Of a stretch of DNA of 64,000 bases, positions 46,011 through 57,174 are shown piece by piece. The stretch spans positions 342,077,793 through 342,141,792 of the forward strand of contig NC_081408.1 of the NCBI RefSeq assembly GCF_030272615.1. The letters run 5' to 3'. The notes under the pieces are model-generated. The model was not told where the DNA came from, searched no databases, and was given only the letters and a program-made list of their open reading frames with translations. A program made the position numbers and the translations under genes. The stretch comes from Cryptomeria japonica (taxonomy: Eukaryota > Streptophyta > Pinopsida > Cupressales > Cupressaceae). How positions within the stretch are numbered: position 1 is the stretch's first letter; every line of letters starts with the position of its first letter.

Positions 46011-46196
46011 AGGCATTGCCTCATTCATAATATCACAAGGGGTTTTTCTTTGCTTTTCCCCTTTCAAAAGTTCTTGTGCCTCCTTCTTCACATTTGGGTG
46101 ATGCTCCAAGGTCTTTGCTTTTCTCATGGTAACAATTACTTCATCATAAACTTTCTTGGATTAATTTTCCTTTCCTTGCTCTTTTATTTCCTTTCA
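45627..46196 (+). repeat. Copia B 5' LTR
   Basis: 570 bp with a TATA-like TATTTAAG at 45871-45878 and a CT microsatellite at 45932-46004 just downstream of it, probably in the transcribed leader. Confidence 0.95.
45871..45878 (+). promoter_or_regulatory. TATA-like box of copia B LTR
   Basis: TATTTAAG lies about 60 bp upstream of the CT tract. Pyrimidine-rich initiation downstream of a TATA box is common for plant LTR promoters. The same sequence is in the 3' LTR near 53125. Confidence 0.5.
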
Positions 46197-46208
46197 TGGT
46201 ATCAGAGC
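46197..46208 (+). promoter_or_regulatory. Primer binding site of copia B
   Basis: TGGTATCAGAGC immediately after the LTR end TTTCA; full match to the initiator tRNA-Met type site. Confidence 0.93.
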
Positions 46209-48736
46209 AGGTTTCTAATCCTTGTTTTAAGTTAACATTGATGAAGGTTACCATTCTGTGGAGTTCACCTTGTTGGAGGCATTCTTGAGAGGAGAAGAAG
46301 TTCTTTTACTAATATTTTCTATAGTGCAGGTTTTTGGTTTCAGATTTTTAATTTTTTTTTCAAACTTGTTAACAAGTTTGCCTGCAGGTTTAATCTCCTA
46401 TTCTAGTTAGTTTTTATTAAAAAAAGGGCTTTGGAAGGCTTGCCGCCAAAGTTCCTTCTCTCTAGTTTAAATTTAATTATTTTTAAAGTTTTGGAAGGCT
46501 TGCCGCCAAAACTCCGGTGCTAACTTCTTTTCCTGCATACTTTAGATTTCATATTCATTTAGTTTGGAAGGTTTACCGCCAAACTTAGTCTCCTTAATTT
46601 ATTTGGTCGGCTTGCCGCCAAAACTAATTTAGTATTAAACTTCATTTCTGATTCACTTGCAGATTTTAACATTTTTTCTTGCTTACAACTATTTTGATTC
46701 AATTTGTTTGAATCTACCATTCAGTCCTAACATCTTTATTTGCAGGTGTTATTGATAAATAAAAAGGATAATCTTTATTTAAACTTAAATTTGTTGAGGA
46801 TTAAACTCAAACTTAAATTTGTTCTTCTTGTATGTTAGTATCTGTTTTGTTTTTCAAAGTTCCTTCAAATTTAATATCTATATATCTAAGTCAGTTGGGT
46901 TTCTTAGTCTCAAATTCTTCAAACAATAAAGAAGATTAAAAACCACTTTAAAGGAAGTCTTGTCCATTCTCCCATCGGTCTTCTGCAATATCAAACCACA
47001 AGATTATTTATTTGTCCTCTGCAATACTTTTAAAACAAGAAGAAGAAGATTACAAAAGAAAATATATTTATTCGAGCTTCTGGTAATCCGTTAAATGTTG
47101 TAGCATCAGTTCTGTTGGTGTTACAAGCACATAAAATAGAGTCTTCTGTAAAAATATATATATTTTTTTGATCAGACTCTCTAATCTTTTCCTTTCATAG
47201 CAGCCCAACTGTTCTTAATAGATACCAGTTCCAAGCACTCGTTTACCTGATTTCAATTATCGTTGCACCTGAACTATCAAGCATTAGATATTCTGTATTC
47301 ATTCTTGCTACCCATCCCTTAGTCTGTATTTAAAATCTGAGGAAGGTTTACTTTGGAAACAACACTGTAGCATTAGTTTATAGTTATACAGCTGAAATCA
47401 ACGTCCTTAGTCCATATGATAAACCGTCCTAAATAATTTTATAAATCTGCGGTTTCTAGATTACTATATGAGGTAACCATTTTCTTTCTGTTTTCTGCGA
47501 ATGAGCTGAAACTCACAGCATAATACCAATATTGCTATATTTGATATTACCGTTTGCTTTCTGTTAATGTATTTTCTCCTTAAGTTTTTGTGGCTATCAA
47601 ACAAGTAAAAAAGAGTGGAAGAAATCAATTACATTGCTTTCCATTGATGACCAAACTAGATTAGTTGGATCCAACAGTATGTTATGTTACCAAGGCAATA
47701 TCTAATAATATAGCATATTGAAACATAAATGGTCAAATTATTCAAGAAATCACATATTTTTGGAAAGTTGGAGAAAAATACTTAGCTGGTTTATGCAGTG
47801 TTGAAACTAATTCATTATTTTATGCTTGTTGCATTCCCTTTGATTTTTTTTCTTTAGGTTCTTACTTTATTCAGTTATTGGAGTATTCTGTCTGAAGACA
47901 TGATTTTGTTACTATATTTTTGTTGAGTTCAATAAACATGAGCTGGTTGTCAAGCTGTTTTCATTGACACTGTGCGCTGCATACACCTCCACGCTGCATA
48001 CCTCCTCGCTTAGTTTGGTCTTGAAAATCTTCTCTCCTTGCAATCTCGAGCTCCCTGTCATATTTACCACCCAATTTTTAGGGCACCCACCGCTGAATCC
48101 AAAGTAGGCGTTCTTAATTCTGAGGCTGTTTTCATTGCTAGGCTGTTTTCATTGACACTGTGCGCTGCATGATTGTAACGTTGCTTATTCCCTGCAACTT
48201 TGTTTTTTCTGTTTTAACGTCTCTGCACCTCTGCATAGTAACGGCAGTTGATATATACAAAAATTTTAGATAGTTTATTAACCCTTGGGAATTTGACACA
48301 TACGGCAGTTGATATAAAAAAAATTTAGTTTATTTTTGTATATAGTAACGCCAGTTGATATAAAAAAAAGTTTAAATAGTTAATAACGTTAAAAATTTTA
48401 GTTATAAAGTTTTTTTAAAATTTCAAATAAAAGTCTTTGAATAAAGTTTTTCTAATAAATTTTTTTTTTAATATAAAATAGTTATTAAGATTTACAATCT
48501 GTTTAAATAAAATTTTTAAAAAATCAATTTCAATTTGTTATTAAAGTTTGAATATAATTTTTTTTTTTGGTAAATATTTTTTTAAAAATTTGTTATTTAA
48601 GATTTAAATATAACATTTTTTTTACATAAATTTTGTTATAATTCTTACTCAAATTTGGTTTTAAATCAAGGAGGTTAATTTTTATTCTTTTTAATCAAAG
48701 AGGTAATTTTTTTTTACAAACTATTATTTTGCTATC
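46209..48736 (+). other. Long 5' leader of copia B
   Basis: 2.5 kb without a gene, ending in a very AT-rich stretch (48240-48735). It holds the hairpin array, a direct repeat GCTGTTTTCATTGACACTGT with GCGCTGCAT (about 47955 and 48143), and three copies of a GGCAGTTGATATA motif (48244, 48304 and 48351, the last with GCCAG). Confidence 0.7.
46430..46622 (+). promoter_or_regulatory. Four reiterated hairpins in the copia B leader
   Basis: Copies at 46430-46450, 46490-46510, 46563-46583 and 46602-46622. Each is 21 nt with outer arms TTTGG and CCAAA and an inner GGCTTGCC. Copy 3 has GGTTTACC, so both sides of one base pair changed together. Copy 4 gains an extra C-G pair. The surrounding sequence is AT-rich and does not repeat. 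A packaging, dimerisation or translational-control role is possible but unproven. Confidence 0.65.
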
Positions 48737-51700
48737 ATGTCTACATTAATTCCAGAAATTAAATTAAATAGTTCCAATTATCATTCTTGGAAAACACATA
48801 TCTCGTTTATTTTTCGTTTCAAACACCTTTTGGATGTTGCGACTGATAAAACATTTGAACCTGCTACATCTGCTCCTCAAGCCGACCTAGATAGATGGAA
48901 GGCTCAAAATGAGGAAGCACTTGGTTTAATTGGTATTTCAATGGTTCCTGATTTGTATGTTTTAATTGGAAATTGTACAAAAGCGCATGAAGCTTGGGAA
49001 ATTTTAAAAACTACTTATGATAGCTCAAATGAATCTCGAAAAATTCAACTTCAAGATCAACTTGAAGATCTAAGGTATACGGACTTTAAAACTATGGATG
49101 AATTCTTATTAAAGTTTGATTCTGTTAATAGTCAATTAACTGGTTTAGGAGTTACTCTTGCTGATTTACGTTTAATTCATCTTATTCTTAAAAAATGTCT
49201 TCCTCGTCAATTTCAACAATTTATTACGAATATTCATGCTCAACTTGCTATTCCTAGCTTAGCTACTCAATTAACATATGATATTTTTCGTAATTTATTG
49301 CGTCAAGAGGAAGCTAAATTAATTCAATTTGGTACTCTTAAAAGTAGCGAACATGCTTTTATGTCTAAAAATCAAAATCATAATAATAACTTTAGATCCA
49401 ATAATAATAAACATAATCATAATCATAATAATAATCATCATAACAATCACAAATCTTCTAATTATCAATCTCATTCTAAATCCTATCATAATAATTCTCA
49501 TAATAATAATCATAATAATAATCACAATAATCAAAGGAATAATTCTCAAACAAGACCCCATTGCACATATTGTGGGAAAGATGGACATATTACTAATAAT
49601 TGTTTTAAGAAACAAAATGGTAAAAAGCCCATGAATCAAAATAATCAAAATAATCAACATAAACCTCATTATAAGAAGGGTAATAATAATAATGGTAATT
49701 CATCTTGTCATGCATTTACATGTACTTATAATGTTTCTCAACCACTTGAGTGGATTATTGATTCTGGTGCATCTCAACATGTTACTTCTCATAAAGAATG
49801 TTTTGAATCTTTGCATCCCGATACTTCTAATATTCCTATTCAATTAGCTAATAATCATAGTTGTAAAGTTGAAGCTATTGGTGATGTGAATGTTCCTAAT
49901 GGGAAATTACATGATGTTCTTTATGTTCCTGAATTAAAATCAAATTTGATTTCAGTTCCTAAACTTTGTCAAGATTATAAGATTAACTTTTATAGGGGCA
50001 TATGTTATATCATTGATCCAAACACTAATCATGTTATTGCTACTGCTAAAATGGATAGTGATAACTTATTCAAGTTCTATGAATTTGCTCCTCCAAAGTA
50101 TTCTTTGCTTACTACTGTTGATTTTACTATATGGCATGAAAGACTTGGCCATCTCAATTCTGATTATATTTCATTGATGCAAAAAGCAAATATGGTTGAT
50201 GGATTGCCTAGTATTGTTCCTTCTCAAATTGTTTGCAATGGTTGCATGAGTGGTAAGATGCATAGGGAACCTTTTTCTCATGGTCAATCTTGGAGGGCAT
50301 ACACTAAATTGCACCTCGTTCATAGTGATCTCTTGGGTCCCATGGAGAATCCCTCCATCCAAGGTTCAAGGTATGCACTTACCTTTGTTGATGATTTTTC
50401 CAGAAGAACATGGATATATTTCCTTCATAGTAAGGATCAAGTGCTTGATATTTTTACTGAATTTCATATGTTTGTAGAAAGGCAATCTGGTTCTAAAATT
50501 AAGATTCTTCGTACTGACAATGGAAGAGAATATGTCAATAATGCATTTAATGCTTATTTAAAATCTTTTGGAATTAAACATGAGCTTACCGTTCCTTATA
50601 CACCACAACAAAATGGTGTGGCAGAACGGAAGCATAGGACAATTGTTGAAATGGCTAGATGTTTATTGCATGCTAAAAATCTGGATTACAAGTTTTGGGC
50701 TGAAGCTATGGCTTGTGCAACATATTTAATTAATAGAACACCTACCAAAGCCTTAAAGGATAAAACTCCTGAAGAAGCTTGGTCTGGTAGAAAGCCTAAT
50801 TTGCAGAATTTAAGAATTTTTGGTTCCATAGCTTATGTTCACAAACCTAAGGAGAAAAGGAAAAAATTAGATGCTAAATCTTCTCCTTTTATTTTTGTTG
50901 GTTATGATGAAAATACTAAAGGTTATAGAGTTTACAATCCTATTACTAACAAGGTAAAAGTTGCAAGAGATGTTTGTATTGCAGAAAAGGGCATTCATGA
51001 TTGTTCTAAAGTGAAGGATGATGAACTTGGTCAAACCAAAGTTGTGCTTGTGGAGGACCAACCTCCTTCTCTTAACCCTACTCCTCATGCATCTCTTTCT
51101 ATTCCTTCTAGTGATAGTGATGATGATAATAATAACTCTACTCCTCATGACTCCTCTTCTAGTGATGAATCCATTACTTCTAAAAGAATACCTAAATGGT
51201 TTAAATCTTTAATTCAAGATAGTGATGAATACTTAGCTAGAATGGATAAACTTCAAGCTAGGAGAGTTAATTATTGTAATTATGCTTTAATGACTACTAT
51301 TATGAATTCTAATGATCCTAAAACATTTGATCAAGCTAAAAATCAACCACATTGGCAAAAAGCAATGAAGGAAGAATATGATACTCTAATTTCTAACCAA
51401 ACTTGGGATTTAGTTCCCTTGCCTCATGGTAAAAATCTTGTTTCTTGCAAGTGGCTTTATAAAACTAAATTGAATGCTAATAATCAAGTTAGTAAATTTA
51501 AAGCTAGATTAGTTGCTAGAGGTTTTTCTCAAATTGAAGGCTTAGATTATAATGAAACTTTTGCTCCTGTTGCTAAAATGCCTACAATTAAACTTGTGCT
51601 TGCTTTAGCTTCTAGAATGAATTGGCCTATTCACCAAATGGATGTTAAAAGTGCTTTTCTTAATGGTGATTTACATGAAGAAATTTATATGTCTCAACCT

Positions 51701-52873
51701 CCTGGTTTTATTAAAGAAGGTAATGCACACTTAGTTTGTAAATTAAAGAAATCAATTTATGGATTAAAGCAATCTCCTAGGGAGTGGTATTCAAAGATTA
51801 ATGAATTCTTTCTTTCTCAAGGCTTTATTAGAAGTAAAAATGATCCTAACTTGTATATTAAACATAGTGAAGATGATATTATAATTATTATCTTGTATGT
51901 AGATGATTTGATTCTTACTTCAAGTTCCAATACTTTGATTTCTGATATTAAGTTTCAACTTAATCAAAAATTTCAAATGACTGATTTAGGTCCTTTACAT
52001 TATTTCTTAGGAATGCAAATTTGGCAAACCTCTAAAGGAATTTTCTTATCTCAAAGTAAATATGCTCAAGATCTCATAGATAAGTTTAAAATGAATGATG
52101 CTCATCATGTTTCAATTCCTATTGAATTAGGCACTAAGTTAATGCTTGATATGCACACTCCTCTTGTTGATGCTACTTTGTATAGACAATTAGTTGGAAG
52201 TTTAAATTATTTAACTCTTACTAGGCCAGATATTGCTTATAGTGTTGGTTTGGTTTCAAGATTCATGTCTAAACCTCAACAAACACACTTTAAAGTTGCT
52301 AAAAGAATTTTAAGATATATTAAAGGAACAATTAATGTAGGTTTGTTTTATGATGCAAATTCTGATTTTACTTTAAAAGGTTTTATTGATTCCGATCTAG
52401 GTGGAGATCCCAATGATGGGAAATCTACTTGTGGTTATTGTTTTTTTGTTGGTTCAGGAGCAATTTCTTGGAATAGTAAAAAGCAACAATCTACCTCTCT
52501 TGGATCCACTGAAGCTGAGTACAAAGGATGCACTAATGCTTCCAAAGAAGTCTTATGGCTTAGGAGACTACTTGAAGATTTGGGTCTACCTCAACACGAA
52601 CCAACTCCATTGTATTGTGACAACCAAAGTGCCATTGCCTTGGCTAAAAATCCAGTTTTCCATGCAAGAACAAAACACATTGCTCTCCAACACCACTTTA
52701 TTAGAGAACAAATTGAAGACAAGCAAGTTTCACTCCTCTATTGCAAGGGGGAAGACCAAGTTGCAGATATTTTGACCAAGCCACTTTGTAAAGAAAAATT
52801 CCAATTTCATTGTAAAAATCTTGGATTACAACCCATTGAAGGGTTTGATGTAAGCTCCCCAAGTAAAGCTTAA
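48737..52873 (+). CDS. Copia B gag-pol polyprotein, 1,378 aa, uninterrupted
   Basis: Single open frame. Gag: residues about 1-210 (LNSSNYHSWKTHISF, EAWEILKTTYDSSNESR), then an Asn/His-rich stretch (about 210-275), then CCHC CTYCGKDGHITNNC (about 275-290). Protease: WIIDSGASQHVTS near 340. GAG-pre-integrase: WHERLGHL near 466. Integrase: Asp in HSDLLGP (about 530), Asp in LRTDNGREY (about 590), Glu in PQQNGVAERKHR (about 625). Reverse transcriptase from about 870, with YVDDLIL near 1054. RNase H: DSDLGGD near 1217 (DSDWAGD is usual), GSTEAEYKG, and ADILTKPL at the end. The start is the first ATG after the AT-rich leader and matches the usual copia gag start. All catalytic residues seen are present, so the element may be autonomous. 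It makes gag particles, cDNA and integrates it. Confidence 0.95.
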   Translation: MSTLIPEIKLNSSNYHSWKTHISFIFRFKHLLDVATDKTFEPATSAPQADLDRWKAQNEEALGLIGISMVPDLYVLIGNCTKAHEAWEILKTTYDSSNESRKIQLQDQLEDLRYTDFKTMDEFLLKFDSVNSQLTGLGVTLADLRLIHLILKKCLPRQFQQFITNIHAQLAIPSLATQLTYDIFRNLLRQEEAKLIQFGTLKSSEHAFMSKNQNHNNNFRSNNNKHNHNHNNNHHNNHKSSNYQSHSKSYHNNSHNNNHNNNHNNQRNNSQTRPHCTYCGKDGHITNNCFKKQNGKKPMNQNNQNNQHKPHYKKGNNNNGNSSCHAFTCTYNVSQPLEWIIDSGASQHVTSHKECFESLHPDTSNIPIQLANNHSCKVEAIGDVNVPNGKLHDVLYVPELKSNLISVPKLCQDYKINFYRGICYIIDPNTNHVIATAKMDSDNLFKFYEFAPPKYSLLTTVDFTIWHERLGHLNSDYISLMQKANMVDGLPSIVPSQIVCNGCMSGKMHREPFSHGQSWRAYTKLHLVHSDLLGPMENPSIQGSRYALTFVDDFSRRTWIYFLHSKDQVLDIFTEFHMFVERQSGSKIKILRTDNGREYVNNAFNAYLKSFGIKHELTVPYTPQQNGVAERKHRTIVEMARCLLHAKNLDYKFWAEAMACATYLINRTPTKALKDKTPEEAWSGRKPNLQNLRIFGSIAYVHKPKEKRKKLDAKSSPFIFVGYDENTKGYRVYNPITNKVKVARDVCIAEKGIHDCSKVKDDELGQTKVVLVEDQPPSLNPTPHASLSIPSSDSDDDNNNSTPHDSSSSDESITSKRIPKWFKSLIQDSDEYLARMDKLQARRVNYCNYALMTTIMNSNDPKTFDQAKNQPHWQKAMKEEYDTLISNQTWDLVPLPHGKNLVSCKWLYKTKLNANNQVSKFKARLVARGFSQIEGLDYNETFAPVAKMPTIKLVLALASRMNWPIHQMDVKSAFLNGDLHEEIYMSQPPGFIKEGNAHLVCKLKKSIYGLKQSPREWYSKINEFFLSQGFIRSKNDPNLYIKHSEDDIIIIILYVDDLILTSSSNTLISDIKFQLNQKFQMTDLGPLHYFLGMQIWQTSKGIFLSQSKYAQDLIDKFKMNDAHHVSIPIELGTKLMLDMHTPLVDATLYRQLVGSLNYLTLTRPDIAYSVGLVSRFMSKPQQTHFKVAKRILRYIKGTINVGLFYDANSDFTLKGFIDSDLGGDPNDGKSTCGYCFFVGSGAISWNSKKQQSTSLGSTEAEYKGCTNASKEVLWLRRLLEDLGLPQHEPTPLYCDNQSAIALAKNPVFHARTKHIALQHHFIREQIEDKQVSLLYCKGEDQVADILTKPLCKEKFQFHCKNLGLQPIEGFDVSSPSKA

Positions 52874-52880
52874 GGGGGGG
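52872..52880 (+). promoter_or_regulatory. Polypurine tract of copia B
   Basis: AAGGGGGGG directly before the 3' LTR and overlapping the end of the gag-pol stop codon (TAA at 52871-52873). Confidence 0.9.
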
Positions 52881-53184
52881 TGTTAGAATATTTAATCTTT
52901 ACTTAGCTTAGGTTTATTTTTATTTAGTTTAGGATATTCATTTGGAATTCCTACATGTAATTTGTCCTCTAGTACATGTGTGAGGACAAGTCATTTCTTT
53001 TATTTTCCTTTATTAAGGAATATTAGATTTCCTCCATAAGAGGATGTGGACACATGGCACACACATTTTATGAATGGTGGCATTCATAGATTTGGAGTTA
53101 CTTTGTAACTCCTCTCCTCATCTCTATTTAAGAGATGCCTCCTCTCTCATTTCTTCTTAATGACAATATTGTAAAGAGCTTCTT

Positions 53185-53282
<98 letters not shown>

Positions 53283-53468
53283 AGGCATTGCCTCATTCAT
53301 AATATCACAAGGGGTTTTTCTTTGCTTTTCCCCTTTCAAAAGTTCTTGTGCCTCCTTCTTCACATTTGGGTGATGCTCCAAGGTCTTTGCTTTTCTCATG
53401 GTAACAATTACTTCATCATAAACTTTCTTGGATTAATTTTCCTTTCCTTGCTCTTTTATTTCCTTTCA
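52881..53468 (+). repeat. Copia B 3' LTR
   Basis: 588 bp. It appears identical to the 5' LTR except for nine extra CT units (CT tract 53186-53276). Confidence 0.95.
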
Positions 53469-53473
53469 AAGAT

Positions 53474-53786
53474 GATAGATATGATGCAAAAAACCACCTA
53501 GAGATGTAATATAATGTGTTTTCAAGATAGGATGATGACTATCAAACAACCTTTTGACTCTAGTTGAAAAAGTGTGGAGAGAAGATTTCGAATGATGTTT
53601 GAAAATGTATGAAAAGTTGAGACAAGTGATGGTTGACCTAAAATGAATCCCTATGGAATCTTCTTTAGAATTTCTTTTGATCTTAGAACATAAACACAGA
53701 ATGAGTTCACATACATGTCAAAATTCCACCTATATGTAATTTCAGAGCCCAAATACATGTTTTCACAGTTGGTATGCAAATCTTAG
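53474..53786. other. Spacer between copia B and gypsy H LTR
   Basis: Continuation of the gypsy G leader or LTR after copia B. No gene seen. Confidence 0.35.
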
Positions 53787-54971
53787 TGTAGTGTCATAAA
53801 ATTGTGACCCCTGCAATTTTAGCCACATTTGGGGTTCTCACCTTGGCGACGACATCTCCTTCCTTAACCAAGACCTATTTTTGCATTTCCTACCCTTCAC
53901 TCTTTGTCCTTCATGTCTTGTGTCTGCTTTAGATCCTTTTCGGGTCCCAAAATAGGGTAGGATAGGGGAATGACACCCTTGTCCTCACCTTTGAGGGTGG
54001 CCCTATGTTTAGTCTACTCAGTCTCCTATGCATTATTTGTCTTCAGGGTTTGCAATTCCTCTTTGTCGGCTTCGGTGGTTGAAAATTAATCCTTGAGGCA
54101 TGTATAAAAAGGAATTCAATACTCTCATTCATGGATGGATAGAGGACAAATGAATGCATGATAGGAGCTAATAGACACAAGGAGAAGATACAATATTTCA
54201 AGGTCATCATTAAGTATTCAAGCATTCAAGTCTTCTCCATTCATCCATGGGAGAAACATTACAACATTCATTTAAGGGAATGTGTGTGTGTTAGGGTTTT
54301 GTCATGTTACATGTCATTTCATACAACATTCGTGGTTATATTCAAGAAGCAAAGCAATCATCATCAACAAGTTACAGATCTACAAGGTATACATTTTCAT
54401 TGTTTGCATTCAAGCATTTGCAATTACTTTCTTTCTAGGTTGATTCCTCAACTGGGGTTTGACTGAGGAAAACCCCTATCCACAACCCCCCTTTCTTCTC
54501 TTTTTTGTGTGTAGGTTGTAGGTGTGTAGCTGTAATTACAGGTTTGCACTTCATTTGTATAGACGAAAGAACCCTTTTCATTTCACAGATTTTGTGGCAA
54601 ACCATGTACATTCCCTCCATGGTCCTGATGAATTTTCTCCAATTTTGCAGGACAGATCCGCATCAATTTGATTATCTCAGATCCAAAGTTATAACGAAAT
54701 CTCGAACTGGTAGCTCCTCATTTCACTCATTTCCTTTCTCTTTTCTGCATAGTCAATAAGTCAACTTTCTCATTTACAAAAGAGGGTAAATCATAATTCA
54801 ACCACTTGCAGTCCACTCAGAATTCACATCCTTGTTTCCCTTAGATTTGGATCTAGTAGATTCAAGCCCCTCTTTTGAATGTAAAGTTATTCCCAAGTGA
54901 AAATCATCCTAGTGTCTTCCTTTCTCTCTCCTAGGTGGGGAGTCACTAGGATCCAATTTTCCACTTTACAT
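53787..54971 (+). repeat. Probable 5' LTR of gypsy-like element H
   Basis: Starts TGTAGTGTCATAAAATTG and ends CCACTTTACA, followed by a primer site-like TGGTGAACTCGATCTC (54975). About 1.19 kb. The partner LTR is beyond the right edge, so the boundaries rest on the TG...CA ends and the primer site only. Confidence 0.55.
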
Positions 54972-55939
54972 TTTGGTGAACTCGATCTCTTACACATTAA
55001 TTATGATTTTTAATCATTAGATTTGATTAATTGCAATTTGAATTTCAAATTTTTATTTTCAAGTTTAATCTATTTACAAATTTTAGAGGTTAATTGCATA
55101 AAAACCCTAATTTTTCATTTTGAGATAATTAAGCTTGTGAGGTGTAAAATTTGCATTACTTCTTTCAAATCTGATTTCTATTTCAAAATTGCATTTCAAA
55201 TTTGTCTCTTTATTCTTAAAAATTAGTGGTTAAATCATAAAACCCTAATTTTTAATATCTTTTCATTTTCGATCTTTGACTCCAATTTTTACTGATCCAG
55301 ACATCTCCAAAACGGTTGTTTTTTTGGATTCCACATTAAAATCATAATCTCTACCATCCTTGAAAATTTTGAAAAAAGTAGGTCGGACCATGTGTGTTCC
55401 CGCCACGATCCTCGCCTTTTTTCCCAAAATTTCGGGAGACGAAATTGACTGTATTTTTCTGCTCAGATCTAGAAAATCAGCGTACTTTATCAATTTTAAC
55501 ACTCTCTAAGGTCAAACACAAATTCAAAATTCATCAAATTCAAATCTTAAAAATTAATTTTCATAAAAAAGTCCTAATTTTCGATTTGCTTTTCTAGCAA
55601 AATCAGATTTCACTTAAGAGACTTTTAATGACAATTAATAAATTGGATTTATTTTCTCTTTCACATGTGATTACATTAATTTTTGCATCTATTTATCATA
55701 TGTCGGATAAGAGTTTCTTCCATTTCCCGTTGCTTCTCTTTCTTCATAGCACTTGGTCATATTGTGTGGTTAGGATTTCCAAATTATTTTCTTTTCAATT
55801 AGATCTCAAAGATTTCATGTATCATTTATGTTGCATTATGGTGTTGTTGTTAACAAAATGGATTTCCTATGTTAATCACCTTAAAGATTTTATAGATCCT
55901 AACCCTTGTACCTCTCCTAGGGTATCTTGTGTGAAATAA
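54972..55939 (+). other. Leader of gypsy-like element H
   Basis: AT-rich, with repeated AAATCATAAAACCCTAATTTT-type words at 55090-55260. The frame at 55628-55939 (hydrophobic, no motif) is in phase with the following ORF but separated from it by TAA, and is not a convincing gene. Confidence 0.45.
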
Positions 55940-56165
55940 ATGAGACCTAATGCTTTACCCAATGATCTTTCTACAAGAGAGAAAGCATTGGAAAGTAATA
56001 TGGATCCATCTTCTTCTTCTACACACACCCTTGAGCAAGGGAGGAAATATGACAACATCAACATTCTTACATCTTTAGATCCTCCTTATTCTCCTAAGAC
56101 CTATCTTCAACATAAAAATCTATGTAGAAAGGATGATGTCATGCATTTTATTCATGACCTTTCTC
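55940..56165 (+). pseudogene. Element H ORF, N-terminal part, split by copia C
   Basis: ATG 55940 opens a hydrophilic frame (DLSTREKALESNMDPSSSS, TSLDPPYSPKTYLQHKNLCR) that runs into copia C at TTCTC (56161-56165). Without the insertion and one target copy the frame continues in phase into 62166 onward, so the ORF was open when copia C arrived. Confidence 0.6.
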
Positions 56166-57050
56166 TGTTGGGAAAAATGGTGTCTCAACCTTGCATTTAT
56201 GCGAGGTTACTATTTATAGTAAGTTTTCATTTGAGCACGAAATGGTGCGAAACTCTCCCTGAAGCTTCTGGTTGGCTAGATAAGCATTCCGGTAAAGTTT
56301 CGTCGCAAGGTCACAGCTAGTTTTGAAGATATTAAAGTTTTCATCTTGGAGGGGTGCAATAAAATATTTAAACTTAATTTTGGGGACTTTAGAGGCTCCG
56401 AAACGCCCTAAAAAGTGGCCGTAACCGGCGAAGCGGGTTACGAGGTGATAGAGCACTTCGCGAGCTTTCCGGCGCTTCAAACGGTTCGTCAATCGGACAC
56501 CCGGTTCTCAAGTTATGGCCTCCGGAAGTTTGTACTCCTGAAATAGGAAAAATAATTTGTATCGGATACATAAGTGAGCTGTAAAAGGGAGCGACACGTG
56601 TTGATGTGTGCTTTAACATGTCATAGAAGGGAGATAAGGTCGGCTACACCTTATTGGGTGGTTTTAGCCCATGGTTTTGTAATACCGTTTGATGGTTTCT
56701 TGTATTGTATCTCCTATTTATGATGTGTGTGAGATAGAGGTTGTGTGTAAGAGTCTTATGGCTATTGAGTTGCCTCTGAATCTCTGATTAGTGCTACTCC
56801 TGCGAAGAGCTTGCTCTGCAAGTATTTTGTAATCTATTTTTGATTGCTAAATAAAATATTGAGCTGCTTTTGGAGGGTGGGGTTTTTCTCCCGAAAGGGT
56901 TTTCCCCATGTAAATCATTGTGTTGTGGTATGAATGCTATTATATCTATTTCTATTTTCTGTAACTATTGTAATGATCTGAAAAAGTTTTGCATTACCCT
57001 CCTCTCAAGGTTAGTGTAGGAAGTTGTTTCCGCTACTTAACTTCCTTACA
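56166..57050 (+). repeat. Copia C 5' LTR
   Basis: TGTTGGGAAAAATGG to CTTCCTTACA. A poly(A)-type AATAAA is at 56850. Confidence 0.95.
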
Positions 57051-57052
57051 AG

Positions 57053-57065
57053 TGGTATCAGAGCC
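57053..57065 (+). promoter_or_regulatory. Primer binding site of copia C
   Basis: TGGTATCAGAGCC two bases after the LTR; initiator tRNA-Met type. Confidence 0.93.
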
Positions 57066-57174
57066 TGATCACCTTTGGTTTCAATTGTGGGCAGTTGGGT
57101 TTTTTGAACTAATCCAGATTTGAGTGGGAGCTTGTGCAGAAGACACTTTTTGATCTTGTTGCAGGAATATTCAG

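Larger units (their letters stand above)
45627..53468 (+). mobile_element. Copia element B, complete and apparently intact
   Basis: 7,842 bp. LTRs 45627-46196 (570 bp) and 52881-53468 (588 bp) begin TGTTAG and end TTTCA. TSD AAGAT (45622-45626, 53469-53473). The primer site abuts the 5' LTR and a polypurine tract abuts the 3' LTR. A 2.5-kb leader precedes one uninterrupted gag-pol. By eye the LTRs differ only in the length of the CT repeat (73 against 91 bases, which accounts for the whole 18-bp difference). This is the youngest and most complete element in the window. Confidence 0.95.

Noticed and set aside
49319-49669. 116-aa minus-strand Ile/Met-rich frame
   Set aside because: Antisense of the Asn/His-rich gag tract of copia B; a by-product of AAT/CAT repeats.
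54043-54759. Short frames of 60-102 aa on both strands
   Set aside because: They lie within the probable LTR of element H and show no domain or codon pattern.
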